15,584 nucleotides of DNA from DAIRET01 sp036795455 (GTDB taxonomy: Bacteria > Bacteroidota > Ignavibacteria > Ignavibacteriales > Ignavibacteriaceae): NCBI GenBank assembly GCA_036795455.1, contig DAIRET010000059.1, positions 1 through 15,584 of the forward strand. Direction: 5' to 3'. Position 1 is the first letter of the stretch. The number at the start of each line of letters is the position of its first letter. The position numbers and the translations under genes are program-made. This document shows positions 1-7,625 of the stretch, piece after piece. Below the pieces are notes generated by a model. The model was not told the origin of the DNA. It searched no databases and saw nothing but the letters and a program-made list of their open reading frames with translations.

Positions 1-201
1 AATAAAACATTAATTGCATTTATTGGTTGGGCTGTTGCCATCTATTCGGTTTACAAACTTAAGAAATCCAGGATATGGATTATTGCTGCATCTATAATTA
101 TGCTTATTATCTTTTTAATTCCGCACAGCTTACTGGGTTCGGAATTAGACTACAACGAACTTGACCGCGAAAAACAAAAGATTGAACAATCGGCGGAGTG
201 A
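1..201 (+). CDS. C-terminal fragment of a small membrane protein
   Basis: Frame 1 is open from the left edge to a TGA at 199-201, giving the last 66 residues of a protein whose start lies outside the window. Two hydrophobic stretches are visible, around residues 4-18 (a short one with a Tyr-Lys-rich end) and 26-47 (a full membrane span ending near IPHSLLGSE). A charged, presumably cytosolic, tail rich in Glu, Asp, Lys and Gln follows. I do not recognise the family and give no function. The next gene starts 47 bases downstream on the same strand, so the two could be co-transcribed. It is too short and edge-cut to judge further. Confidence 0.55.
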   Translation, partial: NKTLIAFIGWAVAIYSVYKLKKSRIWIIAASIIMLIIFLIPHSLLGSELDYNELDREKQKIEQSAE

Positions 202-248
202 TTTTATAAACAATACTTTGAATTAAACTAAATAAAAGGAGTAGTTTT

Positions 249-602
249 ATGTCAAATCAAGTAATAGGACATGTTGAAATACCAACAACAAATTTCGATG
301 TTAGTGTTGAGTTCTACAAACAACTTTTCGGGTGGGAATTCAAACCATTCGGGAACGGGTATTATCTTTTCAATACTCATAAAGGAATGACAATCGGCTT
401 AAGAAAAGTTGAAAAGATAGTAAACGGCGATTGCACAATTTTTCATATTAATGTTGATGAGATAGACTTAGTATTAAAAAAAATTGTTGAGTTAAAAGGG
501 AAGGTTCAACGAGAAAAGAAAGTAATCCCTGTTTTCGGTTATTATGCTTTAATTAGCGACCCGGACGGAAATACACTGGGGCTATACCAGGGTAATTATT
601 AA
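249..602 (+). CDS. VOC-family (glyoxalase/bleomycin-resistance fold) protein
   Basis: This 117-residue protein has the length of a single vicinal-oxygen-chelate domain made of two beta-alpha-beta-beta-beta modules. The first module starts with GHVEIPT followed by the typical SVEFYKQLFGWEF helix. The second starts at FHINVDEID and ends with the classic SDPDGNTLGLYQ strand. His8 sits at the usual first metal position, but the C-terminal metal position, often Glu, is Gln here. That substitution is common in the uncharacterised VOC proteins of this type and makes a true glyoxalase I activity unlikely. The start is supported by a strong AAAGGAG ribosome-binding site at 235-241, seven bases before the ATG. 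The substrate is unknown. It faces the pectin locus convergently and probably has no part in it. Confidence 0.85.
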   Translation: MSNQVIGHVEIPTTNFDVSVEFYKQLFGWEFKPFGNGYYLFNTHKGMTIGLRKVEKIVNGDCTIFHINVDEIDLVLKKIVELKGKVQREKKVIPVFGYYALISDPDGNTLGLYQGNY

Positions 603-609
603 TCTGTTT

Positions 610-642
610 AAAAAGCCAAACCCCGGTAATACGCCGGGGTTT
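610..642 (-). terminator. Rho-independent terminator closing the minus-strand pectin operon
   Basis: A perfect 9-bp inverted repeat, AAACCCCGG (618-626) and CCGGGGTTT (634-642), encloses a 7-base loop. Read on the minus strand, the stem is followed by GGC and then five T residues (614-610), a typical intrinsic terminator. It lies about 85 bases beyond the gnd stop codon, so it would end the long minus-strand transcript. On the plus strand the stem directly follows the VOC gene but is trailed by GACAAAGG rather than a T-tract, so plus-strand termination would be weaker. Confidence 0.7.
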
Positions 643-659
643 GACAAAGGAGAACAGTT

Positions 660-686
660 ATGAGAAAAGACTTTACTTATATTTAG
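660..686 (+). other. Eight-codon open frame with a strong ribosome-binding site
   Basis: An ATG at 660 opens a frame of eight codons (MRKDFTYI) ending in TAG at 684-686. It is preceded by AAAGGAG at 646-652 with a seven-base spacer, the same arrangement as the VOC gene upstream. No longer frame follows: the convergent gnd gene ends at 727. It could be a leader-like peptide, the decayed start of a lost gene, or chance. I do not claim it is a functional gene. Confidence 0.25.
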
Positions 687-726
687 TGCAAGATTTATCC
701 CGTTTGTTTTTTTTCTTAACCGAATG

Positions 727-2172
727 TTATACATTATAAACGGATGAAGCTGTTTCTCCGCCTCTGCCTGTCCAGTTCGTGTGATAAAATTCACCCCGCG
801 GCTTATCCACTCTTTCAAATTGATGTGCCCCGAAATAATCTCTTTGAGCCTGCAAAAGATTAGCCGGCAAGTTTTCAGTTCTATACCCATCATAATAAGC
901 AAGAGCAGAAGATAAAGCCGGAACAGGTATTCCGTTCAATGCTGATTCCGCAACCACAGTTCTAAGCGATTCATGTATCCCTTTAATTTTTCCGTTGAAA
1001 AACGGATCGAGTAAAATATTCGACAGACCGGGATTTTTGTCAAATGCTTCTTTTATTTTTCCGAGAAAAGCTGAGCGGATAATACATCCGCCGCGCCATA
1101 CCATTGCGATACCGCCGTAGTTTAAATTCCATCCGTATTCTTTACCCGCAGCACGCATTAGTTGATAACCCTGTGCATAAGATATTATTTTAGCAGCATA
1201 TAATGCTTTCCCGAGTGAATCGATAAATTTCTCCTTCTCCCCGGTAAATTTAATTTCCGGACCGGATAAAAGTTTTGAAGCTTCAACACGCTCATCTTTC
1301 ATTGAAGATAAGATGCGTGAAAAAACCGATTCGGTTATCAATGTGAGAGGAATGCCGACATCAAGCGAAGTTAAAACTGTCCACTTGCCTGTCCCTTTTT
1401 GTCCGGCTTTGTCGAGTATTTTATCAATCAACGGTTGTCCATCCGTATCTTTAAAAGCAAGAATGTCGCTCGTTATTTGAATTAAATAACTGTTCAACTC
1501 TCCTTCGTTCCATTTTTTGAATATCACGTGCATTTCATCCGGGGTTAGCTTTAAAATATTCCGAAGAATGTGATAAGTTTCGCAAATCAACTGCATGTCG
1601 CCGTATTCAATTCCATTATGAACCATCTTCACAAAATGCCCTGCACCTTCTTCGCCTATCCAATCGCAGCAAGGTTCGTTGTCGACTTTAGCCGCTATTG
1701 CCTGAAAAATCGGTTTAATACTTTCCCACGCTTTAGCAGAGCCTCCGGGCATTATTGAAGGACCGAGTAACGCACCCTCTTCACCGCCGGATACCCCGGT
1801 TCCGATGTAAAGAAGTCCTTTGCTTTCGACATATTTTACTCTTCTTGTTGTATCTGGAAAATGCGTATTACCACCGTCAATTATTATGTCACCTTTATCC
1901 ATGTGTGGAATAAGTGATTCAATAACTTCATCAACAACTTTGCCTGCTTGAACCATTAACATAATTTTCCGGGGACGCTCAAGCGATCTGATTAATTCTT
2001 CAATCGAATGGCAGCCGGTGATCTTTTTCCCGCTTCCTCTTCCGCTAATAAACTTTTCAACTTTTTCTTTCGAGATATCGAATACCGATACGGAGAAACC
2101 TTTGCTTTCAATATTTAAAGTGAGATTTTCTCCCATCAAACCGATACCGATTAAACCAATGTTAGAGTTCAT
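727..2172 (-). CDS. gnd: 6-phosphogluconate dehydrogenase, decarboxylating, predicted NAD-preferring
   Basis: This 481-residue protein has the full long-form 6PGDH length and oxidatively decarboxylates 6-phosphogluconate to ribulose-5-phosphate. The N-terminal Rossmann domain carries GxGxxG at residues 9-14. The substrate site is complete: GGNTHFPDT at 100-108, SGGEEGALLGPSIMPGG at 128-144, Lys182, His185-Asn186 and Glu189-Tyr190. The C-terminal tail has QAQRDYFGAH (441-450), providing the Arg and His that reach into the partner subunit's active site. An oddity is that the Asn-Arg-Thr motif that binds the NADP 2'-phosphate in the sheep enzyme (residues 32-34) is Asp-Ile-Ser here, and the fingerprint is GIGLMG rather than GLAVMG, both pointing to NAD. 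The start follows AAAGGA, and the gene lies 14 bases after the LarA-like gene, so it is the last gene of the operon. A 6PGDH is unexpected in a pectin locus, whose known route bypasses 6-phosphogluconate. Confidence 0.95.
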   Translation of the reverse strand: MNSNIGLIGIGLMGENLTLNIESKGFSVSVFDISKEKVEKFISGRGSGKKITGCHSIEELIRSLERPRKIMLMVQAGKVVDEVIESLIPHMDKGDIIIDGGNTHFPDTTRRVKYVESKGLLYIGTGVSGGEEGALLGPSIMPGGSAKAWESIKPIFQAIAAKVDNEPCCDWIGEEGAGHFVKMVHNGIEYGDMQLICETYHILRNILKLTPDEMHVIFKKWNEGELNSYLIQITSDILAFKDTDGQPLIDKILDKAGQKGTGKWTVLTSLDVGIPLTLITESVFSRILSSMKDERVEASKLLSGPEIKFTGEKEKFIDSLGKALYAAKIISYAQGYQLMRAAGKEYGWNLNYGGIAMVWRGGCIIRSAFLGKIKEAFDKNPGLSNILLDPFFNGKIKGIHESLRTVVAESALNGIPVPALSSALAYYDGYRTENLPANLLQAQRDYFGAHQFERVDKPRGEFYHTNWTGRGGETASSVYNV

Positions 2173-2186
2173 TTTAATTCCTTTGT

Positions 2187-3458
2187 TTATTTAAATCTAT
2201 CTTTATAAGCCCATAAACCGAGTGCAGGATTTGAGATAAAAAATATCTTCTCTCCATCCGGCATGGTGTTGTAACCATCTTTAAGTTTGCCGGGATTATA
2301 CTTTTTCATCATCACGTTCAAATCGGCAAAAGAAAAATTCACGCTTTCAATTTCTTCTTTGGTAATTGAACCGGGACAATAAATTATTCTGAATCGCCCC
2401 TCCGAAGAACCGTGAATTAAATGTGCCGCGGCGGAAAGATTATTTCTCAAATCTTCATTCTCTTTTACAAGTCTTAACACTTCCGGGGTATTAACATAAC
2501 CATACTTTCTGATTAGCCGGTCAATCTCTTTATCCTCGCCGAATTCACGTAAACCGGGAGCAAGAATTACTAATTCCCCACCGTCGGCTATCGCCATGCG
2601 TGTCCGGTAAATGCTTTTATTGCCAAGCCAGGTTGATTTGAATTCTTCAGGATCAAGGTACACTACAACTTTTTCAAGCGGTTTATCAAGCATTTCAAAA
2701 TTAACTTTGAGTGAAAGCTCTGCTGCAAGATTGAAACATTCAATATCGTCGCCGATGAATAAACCCTTGATTACAAGTTTGCCGTTATCATCCTTGCCGA
2801 TTACTGTATGTACATAGACAATGGGAAGATGTTGTGCAAAATGTTCCGAAGCATAATTAAGGACACGTCTAACCGGGGTATCCGCTCTACCCATAATTTT
2901 TTCCATCCCGTAAGCAGCTCCGAGGAAATGACTTTTGTTAATCCCGTCCCTGCCACCGGTTCCGACAAAAATATTTTTATTATAGTTTGCCATACCGATA
3001 ACTTCGTGCGGAACAACCTGCCCGATAGAGAGAATTAAATCGTATTCCCCTTCAACAAGCAATTTATCAACTTGTGCTAACCAGGGATAATCGACTTTAC
3101 CTTCCGAGACTTCTTTAACATACTCGGCAGGAACTTCACCAAGAGTAACAAGTCCATCTTTCCAATCGTGAACTCTGAATAGTTCTTCCGGAATGTTGCC
3201 GAACATTTTTTTTATTTCGCTTGAAGTCATCTTGAAATGTGTTCCAAGTGCGGGTAGAATGTCGGTAAGTTTTTCACCGTAGTATTCCCATACTAATTCG
3301 GTTATTACTCCCGCTTTAGAATGATACCGGGTAAAGTCAGGCGGAATTGCAAGCACTTTTCTCTTCCCACCGATTTTATCAAGAGCCGAATAAAGAGCGT
3401 CTTTCAGTTCTTCGATAGAAAAAGATGTGCTTTCCGAACCGTGTGCAAAGTACAGCAT
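2187..3458 (-). CDS. LarA-family nickel-pincer-nucleotide racemase/epimerase, probable sugar-acid 2-epimerase
   Basis: This 423-residue protein matches the lactate racemase LarA family (DUF2088 N-terminal domain). The residues that define NPN-dependent enzymes are all visible: DFTR (Asp41, Arg44), GTH (His74), PH (His151), Lys161 and His177. The His151-to-Lys161 and His151-to-His177 spacings of 10 and 26 equal those of LarA His174, Lys184 and His200, where the lysine covalently holds the cofactor and the last histidine ligates nickel. The usual GGRK loop is changed to NYNK, so substrate recognition probably differs from lactate racemase. The family moves a hydride at C2 of alpha-hydroxy acids. 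Lying between a PfkB sugar-acid kinase (13-base gap) and gnd (14-base gap), it most plausibly epimerises an aldonate such as mannonate/gluconate; this is inference. The larB, larC and larE cofactor genes are not in the window. Confidence 0.85.
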   Translation of the reverse strand: MLYFAHGSESTSFSIEELKDALYSALDKIGGKRKVLAIPPDFTRYHSKAGVITELVWEYYGEKLTDILPALGTHFKMTSSEIKKMFGNIPEELFRVHDWKDGLVTLGEVPAEYVKEVSEGKVDYPWLAQVDKLLVEGEYDLILSIGQVVPHEVIGMANYNKNIFVGTGGRDGINKSHFLGAAYGMEKIMGRADTPVRRVLNYASEHFAQHLPIVYVHTVIGKDDNGKLVIKGLFIGDDIECFNLAAELSLKVNFEMLDKPLEKVVVYLDPEEFKSTWLGNKSIYRTRMAIADGGELVILAPGLREFGEDKEIDRLIRKYGYVNTPEVLRLVKENEDLRNNLSAAAHLIHGSSEGRFRIIYCPGSITKEEIESVNFSFADLNVMMKKYNPGKLKDGYNTMPDGEKIFFISNPALGLWAYKDRFK

Positions 3459-3471
3459 TTATACTACTCTT

Positions 3472-4554
3472 CTATCTCTGTATTCTTGCTGAGCCGCCTT
3501 TTGCAAATGAGCGGACTTCTTCAACTGTTGCCATTGTTGTATCACCCGGATAAGTTGTAAGAAGTGCACCGTGAGCCCATCCGAGTTTAATTGCTTCTTC
3601 AGGGGCTTCGTTTGAAAGTAATCCGTAAATAAATCCGCTTGCAAAACCATCACCACCTCCGACTCTATCGTGTATTGTTAATTCACATGTCGGGGCTAAT
3701 AATGTATTGCCATTAACCCACGCAACAGCACTCCAGCTATGGTGATTGGTTGAGTGGACTTCTCTTAAAGTTGTTGCAACAATTTTTACCTGTGGAAACT
3801 TTGCAAGGACTTTATCAATCATGCTGAAGAATGCACCCGGGTCCAATTTTGATTTTGCTGCAACTTCAGGACCGGGAATTCCAAGTCCTTTCTGCAAATC
3901 TTCTTCATTGCCAACCAGAACATCAACATTTTGAACAATTCGATTAATTACTTCAACAGCTTTTTGCTGACCGCCCCATATATTCCACAACTTTTCGCGG
4001 TAGTTAAGATCAAAACTTGTAATTGCGCCTGCTTCTTTTGCTTCTTTCATTGCTTCGATTATTACCTCTCCGGTCGTCTCGGAAAGTGATGCAAAGATTC
4101 CGCCGCTGTGAAACCACTTTACTCCACCCGAAAAAATTTCTTTCCAGTTGAAATCGCCCGGCTTCAATAAAGCTGCTGCTTCGTTACAACGATTGTAAAA
4201 AACTACCGGCGGACGAACACCGAATCCTCTATCGCTGTAAACAGTAGCCATATTCGGTCCATTGACGCCGTTATGTTTGAAATATTTGTAGAAAGGTTTT
4301 ACTCCCATCGCTTTCACGCGTTCGGCAATTAAATCACCAACCGGGTAATTAACCATTGCAGTCGCTATACCTGTATTAAGTCTAAAGCAATCGGCAAGAT
4401 TTGCCGCTACGTTGAACTCTCCACCGCTAACATGAATTTTACATTCTGTTGCTTTTCTAAAAGGAATTGTACCGGGATCAAGTCTATGTATTAATGCCCC
4501 GATTGATATAAAGTCCATTTTCGCATTTTGATTGATATTTAAACCGCTGCTCAT
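3472..4554 (-). CDS. PfkB-family sugar-acid kinase, KDG kinase-like (copy 1)
   Basis: This 360-residue carbohydrate kinase has SGGEFNVAANLA (43-54) as the PfkB substrate-side signature and DRVGGGDGFASGF (296-308) as the ATP-side signature, with Asp302 as the expected catalytic base. Tyr120 and Arg122 in VFYNR correspond to the Tyr-x-Arg pair that contacts KDG in characterised 2-keto-3-deoxygluconate kinases. NYREKLW at 184-190 is also typical of that subgroup. The simplest call is KDG to KDPG. However, a second, more canonical KDG kinase sits beside the aldolase, and this copy is immediately followed by the LarA homologue and gnd, so it may phosphorylate another sugar acid such as gluconate. 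The start at 4554 is favoured by AAAGGAA at 4567-4561 with a six-base spacer. An internal Met13 is the alternative start. Confidence 0.85.
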   Translation of the reverse strand: MSSGLNINQNAKMDFISIGALIHRLDPGTIPFRKATECKIHVSGGEFNVAANLADCFRLNTGIATAMVNYPVGDLIAERVKAMGVKPFYKYFKHNGVNGPNMATVYSDRGFGVRPPVVFYNRCNEAAALLKPGDFNWKEIFSGGVKWFHSGGIFASLSETTGEVIIEAMKEAKEAGAITSFDLNYREKLWNIWGGQQKAVEVINRIVQNVDVLVGNEEDLQKGLGIPGPEVAAKSKLDPGAFFSMIDKVLAKFPQVKIVATTLREVHSTNHHSWSAVAWVNGNTLLAPTCELTIHDRVGGGDGFASGFIYGLLSNEAPEEAIKLGWAHGALLTTYPGDTTMATVEEVRSFAKGGSARIQR

Positions 4555-4607
4555 TCATTTTTCCTTTCTTTAATTTCTATTCTTAATTGCTGAAGTTAAT
4601 TTTTTAA

Positions 4608-5459
4608 CTATACACCAGAGTAGGCATTAAAACCGCCGTCAACCGGGATTATAACACCTGTTACAAATTTTGATAAATCGGAGACAAGATAAAGGAGTGT
4701 TCCCTGCAGTTCATCCGGTTCACCGAATCTGCCCATGGGCGTATTTGAAATAATCTTATTGCCTCTCGGCGTTAATTGATTTGTCTTTTCATCCGTTAAT
4801 AAAAATCTATTTTGATTCGTTAAGAAGAATCCCGGGGCAATTCCATTAACCCTGATATTAACACCTGCAAAATGAACTGCAAGCCACTCGGTTAAATTGT
4901 TAATTGATGCTTTTGCTGCCGAATAAGCTGGAATTTTTGTCAACGGTCTGAAAGCGTTCATCGAAGAAATGTTTATAACGCTTCCTTTCCCGGAATCAAT
5001 CATATCTTTTGTAAATACCATTGTAGGAAGAACTGTTCCGAGAAAATTGAGATCGAACACTTTTCTGAAACCTTCAATATCAAGCCCGAAAAATCCTTTC
5101 TCCAATTGGTTAACATTCTCGTTTGATAAAAACTCAAGCTGTGTTGTGGCTTTAGGTGAGTTTCCGCCGGCACAGTTGATGAGAATATCAACTTTCCCGG
5201 TTTTTTGATTAATTGTTTTTTTTGCATCCTCAAGCGATTCTTTAATCAATACATTTGCTTCAACGCCAATTGATTCGGTACCGGTATATTTTTTTACTTC
5301 TTCCGCAGCTTGCTCGGCAAGTTCTTTATTCAAATCAAGAATAACCGTTTTTACTCCTGCCGAAGCCATGCCTTTCGCAAGCGATATTCCTATTACACCG
5401 GCACCCCCGGTAATTACACATACTTTATCTTTTAATTCTTCAAAGAATAATGATGACAT
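4608..5459 (-). CDS. uxuB: SDR-type fructuronate reductase / D-mannonate oxidoreductase
   Basis: This 283-residue classical short-chain dehydrogenase/reductase has TGGAGVIG (17-24) for the dinucleotide, Asp42 after the second strand (NADH preference), NCAGG at 95-99, and the Ser-Tyr-Lys catalytic set Ser166, Tyr179, Lys183. The C-terminal PMGRFGEPDELQGTLLYLVS run and the ending VDGGFNAYSGV match the SDR form of UxuB (Bacillus YjmF type), not the unrelated long-chain UxuB of E. coli. The expected reaction is reduction of D-fructuronate to D-mannonate in the cytoplasm. Placement two genes after uxaE, which makes fructuronate, fits. A good AAGGAG site precedes the ATG. No mannonate dehydratase (UxuA), the usual next enzyme, is in the window. 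The substrate call rests on similarity and context. Confidence 0.82.
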   Translation of the reverse strand: MSSLFFEELKDKVCVITGGAGVIGISLAKGMASAGVKTVILDLNKELAEQAAEEVKKYTGTESIGVEANVLIKESLEDAKKTINQKTGKVDILINCAGGNSPKATTQLEFLSNENVNQLEKGFFGLDIEGFRKVFDLNFLGTVLPTMVFTKDMIDSGKGSVINISSMNAFRPLTKIPAYSAAKASINNLTEWLAVHFAGVNIRVNGIAPGFFLTNQNRFLLTDEKTNQLTPRGNKIISNTPMGRFGEPDELQGTLLYLVSDLSKFVTGVIIPVDGGFNAYSGV

Positions 5460-5485
5460 TTAAACTCCTTCCTTAAAATCTATTT

Positions 5486-6319
5486 TTAATTTACGTCTTT
5501 CATTGCAACCCAGTCCATATCATCAAAGTCCTGGTTCTCACCGCCCATAGCCCAGATGAATGTGTATGCTGTTGTTGCAACCCCGCTATGAATCGACCAG
5601 CTTGGTGAAAGTACTGCTTGCTCATTTCTTAACACAAGATGTCTTGTTTCAGTCGGTTCACCGAGAAGATGAAATAGAATTGCATCTTTTTTCATATTGA
5701 AATACATATAAACTTCGCTTCTTCTTTGGTGCGTGTGAACAGGCATTGTATTCCAAACGCTTCCTTCATCAAGCTCGGTTAATCCCATTACAAGCTGGCA
5801 GCTTTTTATTCCTGCCGGGAAGATATATTTATAGATCGTTCTTTTATTTGCGTCAGCCTGGCTGCCGAGTTTGACAGGTGTTGCGTCTGTAAACTTTTTA
5901 TGAGCCGACGGATATTCTTTGTGCGCCGGGTAACTTACAAAATAAAATTTTGCCGGTTCTTCTTTTTTGTCGGAAAAGAATTCTACGTGTTTTATCCCTC
6001 TGCCGAGATAAAGAGCATCTTTAAAATTTAATTTGTATTCTACTCCGTCTGCCAGAACTTTTCCATTCTGCCCGATATTAATAATTCCCATTTCTCTTCT
6101 TTCGAGAAAATACTCCGCCGCCATTTCTTTTTTACTACTCTGCAGCAAAAGCGGTTTTTCAACCGGTACTGCCGAACCGGTTATTGAGCGGTCAATATCT
6201 GAATAAAGCATATATATTTCATCGTGCCCGAATAGTTTATCTATCAAGAAAAGTTTTTTTAACTCTTCCGTTGTCATCCTTTTATACGATACATTGTCTG
6301 TTGTAAACCTGATATCCAT
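5486..6319 (-). CDS. kduI: 5-dehydro-4-deoxy-D-glucuronate isomerase (KduI)
   Basis: This 277-residue bicupin enzyme is one residue shorter than E. coli KduI (278). It isomerises 5-keto-4-deoxyuronate, which forms spontaneously from the unsaturated sugar cut off pectin fragments, to 3-deoxy-D-glycero-2,5-hexodiulosonate. The zinc ligands are all visible: His195 and His197 in VHTHQRRSEVYMYF, Glu202 in the same motif, and His244 in WSIHSG, each exactly one position before the E. coli residues (196, 198, 203, 245). The N-terminal IRFTTDNVSYKRMTTEELKK and the LYLGRG segment are also typical. The product is the substrate of KduD, encoded upstream in the same locus. It lies 26 bases before uxuB and 55 after uxaE. 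Confidence 0.96.
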   Translation of the reverse strand: MDIRFTTDNVSYKRMTTEELKKLFLIDKLFGHDEIYMLYSDIDRSITGSAVPVEKPLLLQSSKKEMAAEYFLERREMGIINIGQNGKVLADGVEYKLNFKDALYLGRGIKHVEFFSDKKEEPAKFYFVSYPAHKEYPSAHKKFTDATPVKLGSQADANKRTIYKYIFPAGIKSCQLVMGLTELDEGSVWNTMPVHTHQRRSEVYMYFNMKKDAILFHLLGEPTETRHLVLRNEQAVLSPSWSIHSGVATTAYTFIWAMGGENQDFDDMDWVAMKDVN

Positions 6320-6374
6320 TTTTTTCTCTCTTTAATTAAACATCTTTATCATTATACCGGATAATATAATTATA

Positions 6375-7625
6375 TTATTTCCCTAAAAACAGTGGCTTGA
6401 TATGCCTATCGAAAATATTCTCCGCAACGTTTTTACCGATTACTTCTTTGTATTTTTCAAGAGCATCCAGGTAGTTGCTTCCCATTTCCGAAGCAATTTT
6501 AAAACCGAGATGTAAAAGCTGCCTGAAGGAGGAATTATAATCCGAACATTTTTGATTGTGTCTAAGTGTATTTGCGAATTTCTCTCCCGACCAACCATTA
6601 ACCTCCTCGGTTGAGGGTAATTGATTGACATCGATGTCCACTACAGTTAGATATGGAGTCATTAATTCATCAATTCTATGCAGAGATTGTTGATAAATTG
6701 ATTTTGCTATCGTTAAACCGCTAAAACCGGCTTCCGCGAGCCCGATAAGTTCTTCCAGCCATGTTGTTCCGGCGGTTTTCAGGTGAACACCGATGTCATG
6801 TTTTTTAATAACATTATGAATTAAAGGGTAAAGTGAAAATTTATCGCTCCCAGTATGAATACTTATTTTAAGATTCTTCGGCAGTCCAAATGCTTTCACA
6901 GCATAGTCAACAACTGCAACATGCGATTCGAATTCTACAATAAAATCATTTGGATTCCCATCATAGTCAACCCCTTTATTAAATCTACCCGTAAACTTCG
7001 GAGCGATTGTTTGCAAAGGAACTTTCTCACTTGCCAAACCGAGCATGATGAAGAACATTTCAACCGGTGTTTGTGCCTGGTGATTTTCGTCCAGCGAAAC
7101 CTCCGTAATAAACTTACCGTTGATTTTGTTTTCATTTATGTAGCGATAAATTTTTCCTGCTTCTTTAATTGCAGTTAGAAATCGCTCTGCTATGTTTAAC
7201 AACATTTTTTCGGTAACAGTTATTGAAGATGGAACTCCCGGTATTTTCAATTCACCTACAAAGTCGGAGGCTTTCTTCATAAACTCCTTCAAGTCCGATT
7301 CATCCGGTTTAATGCCTATATAATCGGAGACATCAAGTGTAAAGAAGTTGCAAGGAGTTAAAAAATCATTTACTGTTTTTAATCCTATATGATCGGCATC
7401 AACAAAATAACTATCTTTCCAACCTAAAGAAGCTACTGCATTATCGGCTTCAATTCTTACGTCTGCGGGTGCAGAGTGGATTAAGTTGTGTTCCCGTTTC
7501 GATTTATTCCAAACCGGGATCACGGTAATTCCAAGTTCCTTCGCTTTGATAATTGCGCTTAGTTGAGCGTTACCCTGGCGACCGAACCTGTCGCCGATAC
7601 CAATTGAATATTTTTCTAAATACAT
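6375..7625 (-). CDS. uxaE: Tagaturonate epimerase (UxaE)
   Basis: The 416-residue product matches the tagaturonate epimerase family first described in Thermotoga, which converts D-tagaturonate to D-fructuronate and so routes galacturonate catabolism into the glucuronate branch. Visible family features are the N-terminal IGIGDRFGRQGNAQLSA (8-24), the VIPVWNKSKREH segment, FVDADHIG (74-81), SIHTGSDKF (255-263) and VHLKTAGTTWLEE (280-292). Several conserved histidines in the last three blocks are likely metal ligands, but I cannot assign them individually. Having UxaE plus UxuB means tagaturonate and altronate enzymes (UxaB, UxaA) are not needed. The gene is the first of the downstream half of the locus, after a 197-base gap, and is preceded by AAAAGGAAAA. 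Confidence 0.88.
   Translation of the reverse strand: MYLEKYSIGIGDRFGRQGNAQLSAIIKAKELGITVIPVWNKSKREHNLIHSAPADVRIEADNAVASLGWKDSYFVDADHIGLKTVNDFLTPCNFFTLDVSDYIGIKPDESDLKEFMKKASDFVGELKIPGVPSSITVTEKMLLNIAERFLTAIKEAGKIYRYINENKINGKFITEVSLDENHQAQTPVEMFFIMLGLASEKVPLQTIAPKFTGRFNKGVDYDGNPNDFIVEFESHVAVVDYAVKAFGLPKNLKISIHTGSDKFSLYPLIHNVIKKHDIGVHLKTAGTTWLEELIGLAEAGFSGLTIAKSIYQQSLHRIDELMTPYLTVVDIDVNQLPSTEEVNGWSGEKFANTLRHNQKCSDYNSSFRQLLHLGFKIASEMGSNYLDALEKYKEVIGKNVAENIFDRHIKPLFLGK

Noticed and set aside
582..902. A minus-strand open frame overlapping the end of gnd
   Set aside because: It is out of frame with gnd, starts inside it and runs over the terminator hairpin into the VOC gene. No motif is visible.
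2187..3458. Annotating the LarA homologue as lactate racemase
   Set aside because: The loop before the cofactor lysine differs, and the context is sugar-acid catabolism with no lactate genes or larBCE. Family membership is safe, but lactate specificity is not.
4594..4609. AGTTAA-TTTT-TTAACT palindrome after uxuB
   Set aside because: Only six AT-rich base pairs that overlap the uxuB stop region. Such repeats are expected by chance in AT-rich spacers.
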